A DNA stretch of 14,494 nucleotides. It comes from Streptosporangiaceae bacterium. Its GTDB lineage: Bacteria; Actinomycetota; Actinomycetes; Streptosporangiales; Streptosporangiaceae. This document shows, one piece after another, positions 7,055 through 13,059 of the stretch (its first letter is position 1; every line of letters starts with the position of its first letter). The stretch is taken from contig JASHTT010000489.1 in the NCBI GenBank assembly GCA_030040415.1, positions 1 through 14,494 on the forward strand. The letters are read 5' to 3'. A program made the position numbers and the translations under genes. The notes beneath the pieces were generated by a model that had not been told where the DNA came from, made no database searches, and worked only from the letters and a program-made list of their open reading frames with translations.

Positions 7055-8020
7055 TCAGGCCCCGATCACGTACGAGGTGGCCACGCCGACGAGCGCGAGC
7101 AGGAACGCGGCGCCGAGGAACTCCGCGATGCGGAAGAACCGGAGCTTGGCGAACGAGGTGTCGATGACCAGCACGGCCAGGCCGCAGAGCGCCAGCTTGC
7201 CGGCCAGCACGGGCACGGCCAGCAGGACCGACGGCAGGTCCGCGCCGTTGCCGAGACCCCACGGCAGCACGAACACATTCATGAAGATGCTGGAGAGCAG
7301 GAAGAACTTCATCCAGCTCCCCCACTTCATCAGTGCGTAAGCGCGGCCCGAGTACTCGAGCACGCGGCTTTCCTCGATCATCGAGATCTCGGTGGTGCCG
7401 CCATGGCTGTCGATGGGTATCCGGCCGTTCTCGACCAGCACGATCATGAAGAACGCGAGCAGTCCGAGTAGGTGCGTGGGCAGCACGAGCGCGTACGGCG
7501 AGCCGGCTATCGCGTGGTTCATCAGGTACGGGTTGTCGGATGCAGACACCGCGCCGACGGTGAAGAACACCAGGATCAGCGCGGGTTCGGCCATGCTGCC
7601 TATCCAGCTCGCCCTGCTGGCGCCGAGACCGCCATAAGGGCTCGCGGTGTCCAGGCCGGCCAGCGAGGTCATGAAGCTGGCGAGGGTGAGCACGAAGGCG
7701 CCGCCGATCAGGTCGGCGAGGAACGCCAGCGGCAGCGGCGCGTTGGTGAGCACCGGGACGATGACCGAGACGGTCAGGTAGCAGGCGAACGTGACGAACG
7801 GCGTGACAGCGAAGATCCAGGACGCCTGGTCACTGGTCACGCTTCCCTTGCGGAGCAGCTTCGCCAGGTCACGGTAGGGCTGCAGGACGCTCGGGCCGCG
7901 CTTGGACTCGACGACGGCCTGCGCCTTGGCGAGCACGCCGACGTACAGCGGCGCGCCGCACAACACGACCAGGCTCTGCAGAACCTGCGCCATAACAGCG
8001 GACAGCAAAAAGACCTCCAC
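7055..8020 (-). CDS. hyfC: HyfC/HycD-like membrane anchor subunit (NuoH family)
   Basis: A protein of up to 321 residues with about eight membrane spans, the NuoH-type subunit that docks the peripheral redox arm to the membrane. Family signatures are 'KAQAVVESKRGPSVLQPYRDL' (residues 32-52) and 'ENGRIPIDSHGGTTEISMIEE' (197-217), followed by 'RVLEYSG'; the acidic residues in the second correspond to the quinone-cavity loop of NuoH. The start is uncertain. GTG at 8020 gives the longest form and its surroundings match the stress-protein start. A GGAGG inside the first codons could instead serve TTG at 8008, and ATG at 7993 is also possible. It is the first gene of the operon, with the composite motif at 8043-8091 upstream. 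Likely counterpart: Rv0084 (hycD). Confidence 0.92.
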   Translation of the reverse strand: MEVFLLSAVMAQVLQSLVVLCGAPLYVGVLAKAQAVVESKRGPSVLQPYRDLAKLLRKGSVTSDQASWIFAVTPFVTFACYLTVSVIVPVLTNAPLPLAFLADLIGGAFVLTLASFMTSLAGLDTASPYGGLGASRASWIGSMAEPALILVFFTVGAVSASDNPYLMNHAIAGSPYALVLPTHLLGLLAFFMIVLVENGRIPIDSHGGTTEISMIEESRVLEYSGRAYALMKWGSWMKFFLLSSIFMNVFVLPWGLGNGADLPSVLLAVPVLAGKLALCGLAVLVIDTSFAKLRFFRIAEFLGAAFLLALVGVATSYVIGA

Positions 8021-8042
8021 CTGGGCGGGTATCCGTGCAGGT

Positions 8043-8091
8043 AGAGGCCATCAGCTAAGGCGTTCCCAGCGTTACGCGAGCCTCATCGCGT
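8043..8091 (-). promoter_or_regulatory. Composite motif, copy A, upstream of the hyf-like operon
   Basis: On the minus strand a dyad ACGCGA-TGAGGC-TCGCGT (8091-8074) is followed at once by TAAC and, 38 bases after GCGA begins, by AGCTGATGGCCTCT. The same two blocks occur at the same spacing upstream of the stress-protein gene (8708-8755), with related copies at 8840 and 9276. The end of the element lies 22 bases before the GTG of hyfC. It may be an operator, or a 5'-leader RNA hairpin if transcription starts further upstream. No clear -10 hexamer was found. Confidence 0.65.
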
Positions 8092-8120
8092 TCCACTGCC
8101 CAGCATACACATCGCTAGGC

Positions 8121-8135
8121 CGGTTGCGGTAACCG
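8121..8135. repeat. Short inverted repeat between the stress gene and the hyf operon
   Basis: CGGTT-GCGGT-AACCG is a perfect 5-bp inverted repeat with a five-base spacer in the 173-base gap between the stop of the universal stress protein gene and hyfC. It could be a regulator site or a weak stem at the end of the stress transcript. There is no T-run and the arms are short, so the role is open. Confidence 0.3.
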
Positions 8136-8193
8136 ATATGTCCGTGGCGCCGGCGGCCGTCCGCATCACCGTCACGGGCTTCAGCACAGCAAG

Positions 8194-8658
8194 TCACCTC
8201 GCGCTCAGCAGCAGGACGGGCACGCCGCACTCCCCCGCGGCCGCGTCGGCTACCCTGCCCAGTTTCTTGCGGCGCCCGCCGTCGCCATGCCGGCCGAGGA
8301 CGAGAATGTCGAAGCCGTGCTGCACGGCGTAGCCAGCTAGCACCTGGCCAGCATCCTCTCCTCCGGTCTGCACGACCTTGACACTCGTGCGCAGCGCCGA
8401 GCCCGCAGGCTGGTCTCGGCCAATCTCTCCGAACAGTGCCTCGGCCTGCTGGCGCAGCTCGCCGCCCGGGTCGTCCTGCTCGTGGTCGTCGTCCCCGTCG
8501 TCGTGCGGCGGCCGCCGCACGATACACAGGGCTACCACGTGACCGTTGTCGCGAGATGCAACCGCGGCCGCGGCCCTGACCGCCTCGGCAGCGTCCGGCG
8601 AGCCGTCGAAACCCACGAGCACCCGACGGAACGCGCCGATGGCCGTCACGACATCCAC
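8194..8658 (-). CDS. Universal stress protein (UspA family)
   Basis: A 154-residue single UspA domain. The first strand and Asp are in 'RRVLVGFDGSPDAAEAV' (D18), and the C-terminal nucleotide-binding part reads 'ILVLGRHGDGGRRKKLGRV' then 'GVPVLLLSAR'. The usual ATP site is G-x2-G-x9-G-S/T; here it is G122-x2-G125-x8-G134-Arg, so the loop is one residue short and the Ser/Thr is Arg. ATP binding is doubtful. An acidic, His/Asp-rich stretch (residues 50-64) replaces the normal linker. The GTG at 8658 is used; GTG at 8649 is an alternative. Usp genes are common in DosR-type dormancy regulons, which agrees with the neighbouring hyf-like operon. Confidence 0.88.
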   Translation of the reverse strand: MDVVTAIGAFRRVLVGFDGSPDAAEAVRAAAAVASRDNGHVVALCIVRRPPHDDGDDDHEQDDPGGELRQQAEALFGEIGRDQPAGSALRTSVKVVQTGGEDAGQVLAGYAVQHGFDILVLGRHGDGGRRKKLGRVADAAAGECGVPVLLLSAR

Positions 8659-8707
8659 CAGGCATGATCATCGCGCACTGCGGCCTCCAACTCGCGCGCC
8701 GGATCGC

Positions 8708-8755
8708 AGAGGCCATCAGCGAACGTCTTCGCGGTTAACGGCGAGCCTCATCGCC
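8708..8755 (-). promoter_or_regulatory. Composite motif, copy B, upstream of the universal stress protein gene
   Basis: On the minus strand GGCGA-TGAGGC-TCGCC (8755-8740) is followed by GTTAAC and then CGCTGATGGCCTCT. A 14-base block and a 13-base block are identical to copy A and separated by the same distance, while the 20 bases between them have diverged. The element ends 49 bases before the GTG of the stress gene. Confidence 0.65.
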
Positions 8756-8839
8756 ACTGGCCATTGTCACGGCCGCGTGGCGCGCTCACAAGAGCCCGTC
8801 GTGTTGACCGTGCACGCCACCGTTGCCACAATTGCTGCC

Positions 8840-8879
8840 GGCGAAGGGGCTCGCCCTAACGCGGCAGCCGCCGATGACA
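8840..8879 (+). promoter_or_regulatory. Composite motif, copy D, upstream of the small + strand gene
   Basis: GGCGA-AGGGGC-TCGCC (8840-8855) is followed by CTAACGC and then CGCCGATGACAG. It has the same layout as copies A, B and C, but faces rightward and its second block is more divergent. The ATG of the second block (8874) would open the small reading frame that follows. Copies B and D lie back to back about 85 bases apart, as expected for divergent control regions. Confidence 0.5.
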
Positions 8880-9188
8880 GTCCCTGTCCGCGCGATTCGG
8901 TGTGAGGTTGGCGCGTTGGCCAGGGTAAGCGAAGACGAGGTGTTGCTCCTGTGGCGCGCACTGCGTGCGCTGCGGTCGGGCAAAAGACCACCATGCGCCG
9001 CTCGGGGTAGTCCGGCGCGCAGCGACTGTCCGCTGTACGCCGACTGCCCGCGCTGGCAGGGCCAGCCTGACGACTGGCTGGCCACCCTCGACGAGACTCC
9101 AGAACAGACCGAGCGCCGCCGCTCTTCGTGGCCGTGCAGCAGGCTGCTGGACATCCTCTCGCCCGGCGTGCGCAGGATCGGCCCGTGA
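8874..9188 (+). CDS. Possible small Cys-containing protein, unknown function
   Basis: Reading from ATG 8874 gives 104 residues; TTG at 8916, preceded by GAGGTT, gives 90. The part from 'ARVSEDEVLLLWRALRALRSGK' onward looks like a real soluble protein: an amphipathic helix, then 'SDCPLYADCPRW', then 'DDWLATLDETPEQTERRRSSW' and 'CSRLLDIL'. The C-x5-C-P-R-W and two further Cys could bind metal, but no known family is recognised. Support comes from the composite motif directly upstream and the coherent charge pattern. It may be spurious, since open frames are common at this GC content. It lies between the divergent stress gene and satP. Confidence 0.42.
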   Translation: MTVPVRAIRCEVGALARVSEDEVLLLWRALRALRSGKRPPCAARGSPARSDCPLYADCPRWQGQPDDWLATLDETPEQTERRRSSWPCSRLLDILSPGVRRIGP

Positions 9189-9275
9189 CCTTCCTCAGCC
9201 CGACGCGCTGGGTGTCGGCGAGGCACATGCCGCTCATGTATGTACATCGCATGATCGCCGGCGCTAGCCTGTCGC

Positions 9276-9322
9276 GTGGCGATGGAGCTCGCCACTAACT
9301 GCCGCAGCGGCTGATGGCTCCT
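9276..9322 (+). promoter_or_regulatory. Composite motif, copy C, upstream of the acetate-permease gene
   Basis: GTGGCGA-TGGAGC-TCGCCAC (9276-9295) has perfect 7-bp arms, the longest of the four copies. It is followed by TAAC and, 35 bases after GCGA begins, by GGCTGATGGCTCCT. It is oriented toward satP, whose ATG is about 150 bases further on. Confidence 0.6.
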
Positions 9323-9340
9323 TGTGAGAGGAGCCACTGA
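9314..9340 (+). CDS. Possible 8-codon leader peptide upstream of satP
   Basis: The ATG in the second block of copy C opens a frame MAPCERSH followed by TGA. The coding bases themselves form a perfect 8-bp hairpin, TGGCTCCT (9315-9322) with AGGAGCCA (9329-9336) around a six-base loop. A short peptide overlapping a stem is the layout of attenuation leaders. No ribosome binding site precedes it, so it would need leaderless translation; it may be chance. Confidence 0.25.
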   Translation: MAPCERSH

Positions 9341-9398
9341 GCCATGTGCCATTGCGCTGCTGCGCGCAGTCTTCCGGTTTCCGGGCTTGCTGATCCCG

Positions 9399-9432
9399 GG
9401 CGCGGTCCTCCCCTGCATTCGGGGTCCGCGCC
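9399..9432 (+). promoter_or_regulatory. Hairpin in the satP leader
   Basis: GGCGCGG (9399-9405) pairs with CCGCGCC (9426-9432), with an inner CCCC/GGGG stem (9410-9413 with 9421-9424). It lies 24 bases before the satP ribosome binding site. It could modulate transcription or translation of satP together with the hairpin at 9315-9336. The rest of the stretch from 9189 to 9470 shows no gene. Confidence 0.35.
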
Positions 9433-9470
9433 TGCCAGTCAGACACACCTCAGATCGGAAGGAGACATGC

Positions 9471-10118
9471 ATGTCACAGACCGCTACTCCAGCTGGCGAG
9501 GCGAGCCCTAACGCGGCCGCGAACGGGGCCGCTGCGCCACCCGCCGCCGTAACTGGCATGGCCGACCCGGGCGCGTGGGCGGTGACGGCGTTCGCTACCA
9601 CGTCGTTCATGCTCGGCATGTACAACGCCCATCTCATCAACGCGGCCGGTGCTCCCGTGGTCATCCCGGTTGCACTGTTCTTCGGCGGCCTGATCCAGAT
9701 CGTCGTCGGCATCCTGGAGGTGATGCGCGGAAACGTATTCGGCGCCGTAGTGTTCGGCACATACGGGCCGTTCTGGGTCATCTACGGAGTCCTCTTGACG
9801 CTGTATGCGACGCAGATCCCGGCCAGCGCGCTGAACAGCGCAGTCGCGCTGTTCCTTGCCATGTTCGCGGTGATCACGTTCTACTTCGTGATCGCGTCGC
9901 TGCGGACGGACATGGTTCTCGTTGCGGTGTTCGCGCTGATCTTCATCGGGCTCGTGCTGCTGGCCATCGGCGCCGGAGCGGCAAACACGGGTCTCACCGA
10001 GGCGGGCGGCTGGGTCACGCTGATCTTTGCCGTGCTCGCCTGGTATCACGCCGCCGGTGACGTGATCGGCTATACGTTCGGCAGGCGGGTGCTGCCGGTC
10101 GGCTCGCTGCGCAAGTGA
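9471..10118 (+). CDS. satP: SatP/YaaH (GPR1/FUN34) family acetate permease
   Basis: A 215-residue protein with six membrane segments and a hydrophilic Ala-rich N-terminus of about 30 residues. Family features are 'ADPGAWAVTAFATTSFMLGM' (31-50), corresponding to the N-P-x-P-L-G-L signature but with NP changed to DP, and the FGGL-Q...E..RGN.FGA....YG.FW block (71-102). Relatives move acetate or succinate with protons and form hexameric channels. The start follows GGAAGGAG at good distance. It stands alone, with a strong hairpin 8 bases after its stop. Its control region shares a motif with the stress gene and hyf-like operon, so acetate export or uptake may be coupled to that complex's physiology. 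Confidence 0.88.
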   Translation: MSQTATPAGEASPNAAANGAAAPPAAVTGMADPGAWAVTAFATTSFMLGMYNAHLINAAGAPVVIPVALFFGGLIQIVVGILEVMRGNVFGAVVFGTYGPFWVIYGVLLTLYATQIPASALNSAVALFLAMFAVITFYFVIASLRTDMVLVAVFALIFIGLVLLAIGAGAANTGLTEAGGWVTLIFAVLAWYHAAGDVIGYTFGRRVLPVGSLRK

Positions 10119-10126
10119 CAGCGGGG

Positions 10127-10160
10127 TCGGGGGGCACCGCCTCCAGGCGGTGCCCCCCGA
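10127..10160. terminator. Strong 15-bp hairpin terminator between convergent genes
   Basis: TCGGGGGGCACCGCC (10127-10141) and its perfect complement (10146-10160) enclose the loop TCCA. It lies 8 bases after the satP stop and 25 bases after the stop of the convergent regulator gene, so it can serve both. There is no T-tract, which is common for actinobacterial terminators. Confidence 0.8.
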
Positions 10161-10185
10161 CTCGTCCCCGCAGAGCGCCAGCGCG

Positions 10186-11109
10186 TCAGCCCTGGCCGCC
10201 GGGCGGGGCTTGCCCGCCAGTGGTCCCGGCTCGCCACCGGCGCAGGAACGGCGTCCGTCCGCCCGCCGGGCGGAGGATTACCCCGTGCGCCCGTAGCAGC
10301 CGCAGCATGGTCTGCGCTGGCTGTCCCGTCAGCAGCTCGATGTGCCGGACACCGAGGCCACAAGTCACGTATAGTTCCTCGGCCAGTTCGGGGCTGACCG
10401 GGACCGGGGTTGGAAACCGAAGCCAGATCGGCCCGTCAGCCGACCGCCTGGCCACGCCGTGCCGCGCCAGCGTCTGCCGGACCAGCGCATCGGCGTACAA
10501 CGCATCGACGAGCTCGATCTCGGTGGGGCCCTGGCCCGGCTCCGGCCCGCCGACACGTACCGGCAGGCCATGGTCGTGCGCGGCACGCAGGACGACTTGC
10601 CGGGAGACTCCGAGTACGCTGCCGGTTTCTGCCGCCGACAGGCCGGCCTCGACGTAGAGCTGCTCGACCACGTCCGCGGCCAGAGTCAGCCGGTCTTCCC
10701 TGTTGAGCCGCCCCTTCGTGCGCATCCGCACGCCGCGAGCACGCAGCCGGTCGCGGACGGTGCGCTGAGGTATGCCGGTCAGCGACGAGACCTCGGCGGA
10801 GGAGCATCCTGCCTCGGTATAGAGCCGGGTCATCAGATCGTCGAACGCCACACGCCTGGCGTCACGATGCCGAGGCCGGCCGGCACCGCGCGGCTTGACC
10901 GGTACGCCCGCCCGGACGAGCACCCGTGCCACCCGCTGCCTGTCCACCCCGGTCAGCGCGCCGATCTGGTAGGTGGACAAGCCCTCGCATACGTACAGGT
11001 GGCTCACGATCCCGGTCAGATCAGCTTCCGGCAGACCCGATGCCGACGCCACCGCTGCCAGCGGCTGCCCGGCATGCGGGCAGCACTCATCGCAAAATTG
11101 AGCACACAC
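10186..11109 (-). CDS. Tandem helix-turn-helix repeat protein, putative DNA-binding regulator
   Basis: A 307-residue protein built from about five repeated units, each of the form L-Y-x-x-x-G-L-S-x-x-x-I-x-x-L-T-G-V...L.A.G-V. Units lie near residues 31-78, 88-134, 145-188, 197-238 (degenerate) and 240-285; LY-x3-G anchors begin at 39, 97, 151 and 247. Each resembles a resolvase- or sigma-type HTH with a basic tail such as 'RGAGRPRHR' or 'TKGRLNR'. The N-terminus 'MCAQFCDECCPH' has four Cys and a His that could bind metal or sense redox state. GTG at 11109 is chosen because GGGAGGT lies six bases before it. No enzyme or receiver domain is seen. Targets are unknown; the nearby shared motif is a candidate by location only. 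Confidence 0.75.
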   Translation of the reverse strand: MCAQFCDECCPHAGQPLAAVASASGLPEADLTGIVSHLYVCEGLSTYQIGALTGVDRQRVARVLVRAGVPVKPRGAGRPRHRDARRVAFDDLMTRLYTEAGCSSAEVSSLTGIPQRTVRDRLRARGVRMRTKGRLNREDRLTLAADVVEQLYVEAGLSAAETGSVLGVSRQVVLRAAHDHGLPVRVGGPEPGQGPTEIELVDALYADALVRQTLARHGVARRSADGPIWLRFPTPVPVSPELAEELYVTCGLGVRHIELLTGQPAQTMLRLLRAHGVILRPAGGRTPFLRRWRAGTTGGQAPPGGQG

Positions 11110-11234
11110 ACGCCAACCTCCCGCCTCAAGGGCAGGGACCGTTGGCGGCGTTTCCGCGCTCTACGGCGGGCCCCTCCGCCGATGTCCAAAGTCTAACCGA
11201 GCGTGTGGCGGACGCCCAGGTTGCGCCGTGGCCG

Positions 11235-11552
11235 TCAGGTCATACCCGGGCGATCACCAGATTTCTGGCGCAACAGTTCAGGTACGAGCTCACCGAGGAT
11301 CTCCTCCGCCCGCCAGTAGCTGCGGTAGCCGATCCACAGGCACCATCTGCTCGGCCGCGGCGGGATCCGGAAGCCAGTGCTGACCCACCCGCAGAACGCG
11401 GGCACGCCCTCCTGGCGAAGCTGCCGGAGCAAAGCCGGCACGATGTGTTCCTCGACGAACCCGAGCGGCACCCAGGTATCGTCCTTGAGCCCGTTGCCGC
11501 GTGGGATCCGCCGTAGCGACGCGCGCAGCGGCGCAGGACCGCCCATACTCAT
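11235..11552 (-). CDS. Small hypothetical protein, same family as the gene at 1-345
   Basis: A 105-residue soluble protein. Its core 'TWVPLGFVEEHIVPALLRQL', 'EGVPAF', 'WCLWIG' and 'Y.RAEEILGELVPELL' follows the protein at 1-345 position by position, so they are probably paralogues. The pattern recalls DUF2007-like signal-transducing proteins, a weak suggestion only. ATG at 11552 is preceded by GGGAGG at eight bases; a second ATG two codons later is possible. The 125-base gap between the enolase stop and this start holds inverted repeats (ATTGGCC at 11585 with GGCCAAT at 11618) and a partial match to the composite motif (GCTCGCGGCTAATCGC on the minus strand, 11613-11598). It lies downstream of, and may be co-transcribed with, the enolase. 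Confidence 0.68.
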   Translation of the reverse strand: MSMGGPAPLRASLRRIPRGNGLKDDTWVPLGFVEEHIVPALLRQLRQEGVPAFCGWVSTGFRIPPRPSRWCLWIGYRSYWRAEEILGELVPELLRQKSGDRPGMT

Positions 11553-11677
11553 GGTCCTAGCCTCCCGACCGAGTACCAGGACCCATTGGCCGGGATGGCG
11601 ATTAGCCGCGAGCGCGCGGCCAATCGGCGGGGTCCACCGCCAGGCGGAGCGCGGTTACGCCCGCCACGCCCTTGCTA

Positions 11678-12994
11678 TCAGCCCCGCGGCTTCAGCGCAA
11701 CATGTGGGAGGCCGTAAGACAAGCCCGGCTCTGCCGCCGCGATCTCTAGCAGCCGGTTGTACTTGGCGACGCGCTCCCCGCGCGCGGGCGCGCCTGTCTT
11801 CAGCTCGCCACTACCCGAGCCGACCGCGAGATCGGCGATGAACGTGTCGGTCGTCTCGCCGGAACGGTGCGACACGAACTGCGCGTACCGGCCGCGGCGA
11901 CATGTCGCCAGGGCTTCAAGTGTCTCCGTCACCGTGCCGATCTGGTTCACCTTGATCAGCGCAGCGTTGCCGACGCCACGCTCGATGGCTTCGGCGATTA
12001 TTGCCGGATTCGTGACGAAGATGTCGTCGCCCACGAGCTGGACCCGGTCACCGAGCCGACTGGTCAGCTCGACCCAGCCCTCCCAGTCGTCCTCAGCCAG
12101 CCCGTCCTCGATGAGCCAGACCGGGAAGCGGTCGACTATCTGTGCGTACCGCTCGATCATTTCCGCACTGGACAGGGCCTGCCCGGCCACGTGGTAACGG
12201 CCATCGCGACCACGGAACTCGCTGGACGCCGGATCCAGTGCGATCGCTACCCCGTCTGGGCCCGCCGCGTATCCTGCGTCGGCGATGGCGGTGACAAGTA
12301 GCTCGAGTGCCTCTTCTGGCTCACTGATCTCCGGGGCGAACCCCCCTTCGTCGCCGAGTCCGGTCGCGTAGCCCTTTCCCGCCAGCAGCGCGCGGAGCGC
12401 TGCGTACACTTCCGCGCCTGCCCGGATAGCTTCCGGCAATGACTTGGCTCCGAGCGGCGCGACCATGAATTCCTGGAAGTCCAGCGGGTTCGGTGCGTGC
12501 ACTCCGCCGTTGATGACGTTGAAGTGCGGAACCGGCAGCCGCGGGGAGACGCCCGCCGGAGCGAGCCACTCCCATAGCTCGCGGCCCTGCGACCTGGCGA
12601 GAGCGCGGGCGCAGGCCATCGACGTCCCGACGACCGCGTTCGCGCCGAGCCGGGACTTACCAGGAGTGCCGTCCAGTTCGATCATTCCGGCGTCGATATC
12701 GGCCAGGTCGTGCCATGACCGCCCGGTCAGCAGTTCGGCGATCTCACCGCGGACCGCTTGGACAGCGTCGAGCACGCCGAGACCGCCGTACCTGGCAGCG
12801 TCATGATCCCTGCGTTCGACGGCCTCTCGGCTTCCGGTCGATGCGCCTGACGGGACGCCCGCTACCGCTGTCGTGCCGTCGGTGAGCGTCACCGAAACCT
12901 GGAGGGTCGGACGGCCGCGGGAGTCGAGGATCTCCAAGGCGCTCACCGCCGCGATCTCGTGACCAGCCTTGGTGCCTGTGGTGGACATCGTCAT
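11678..12994 (-). CDS. eno: Enolase (phosphopyruvate hydratase), probably an accessory copy
   Basis: A 438-residue, full-length enolase, converting 2-phosphoglycerate to phosphoenolpyruvate. Active-site elements are all present: 'PSGASTG' (48-54), H166 in 'INGGVHAPN', E175 in 'DFQEFM', E216 in 'GDEGGFAP', metal ligands D254, E296 ('IEDGLAEDDW') and D323 ('GDDIFVTN'), K348 in 'LIKVNQIGT', 'SHRSGETTD' (375-383) and K399 in 'LKTGAPARGERVAKYN'. The N-terminus reads 'LDSRGRPTLQVSV' where most enolases have RGNPTVEV. ATG at 12994 follows AGAGGAGGG at eight bases. The usual actinobacterial eno neighbours (ftsB/septum-formation gene, mazG, ppx) are absent, so this is probably a second copy, under the DosR-like box at 13060-13071. 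Confidence 0.95.
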   Translation of the reverse strand: MTMSTTGTKAGHEIAAVSALEILDSRGRPTLQVSVTLTDGTTAVAGVPSGASTGSREAVERRDHDAARYGGLGVLDAVQAVRGEIAELLTGRSWHDLADIDAGMIELDGTPGKSRLGANAVVGTSMACARALARSQGRELWEWLAPAGVSPRLPVPHFNVINGGVHAPNPLDFQEFMVAPLGAKSLPEAIRAGAEVYAALRALLAGKGYATGLGDEGGFAPEISEPEEALELLVTAIADAGYAAGPDGVAIALDPASSEFRGRDGRYHVAGQALSSAEMIERYAQIVDRFPVWLIEDGLAEDDWEGWVELTSRLGDRVQLVGDDIFVTNPAIIAEAIERGVGNAALIKVNQIGTVTETLEALATCRRGRYAQFVSHRSGETTDTFIADLAVGSGSGELKTGAPARGERVAKYNRLLEIAAAEPGLSYGLPHVALKPRG

Positions 12995-13059
12995 GGGGGT
13001 AGCCCTCCTCTGTCGCCAACCTGTTCTTCATCGTGGTCCTCTGCCATCCAGCGCGCGAC

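Noticed and set aside
6381..7325. N-terminal extension of the hyfF frame (to 815 residues)
   Set aside because: It is Arg-rich and out of frame with hyfE and hyfC, which occupy the same DNA; ATG at 6380 with the ATGA overlap and ribosome binding site is clearly the start.
8020..8193. DosR box upstream of the hyf-like operon
   Set aside because: No GGGAC-N4-GTCC-like palindrome was found there, although the locus resembles the DosR-linked mycobacterial one; only the enolase upstream region has such a box.
8072..8716. 214-codon minus-strand frame overlapping usp, starting at the motif ATG
   Set aside because: Low-complexity Arg/Gly/Ala translation; the overlapping UspA frame is the real gene. 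The ATG itself is kept as an observation.
9495..9520. A fifth motif-like sequence in the satP coding region (GGCGA, then GCCCTAACGCGGC shared with copy D)
   Set aside because: The right half of the dyad is missing and it lies inside coding sequence; the 13-base match is probably chance or codon-driven.
11598..11613. Possible further motif copy upstream of the small gene at 11235-11552
   Set aside because: Only the right half (GCTCGC and TAA) matches; the left half and the ATG block are absent.
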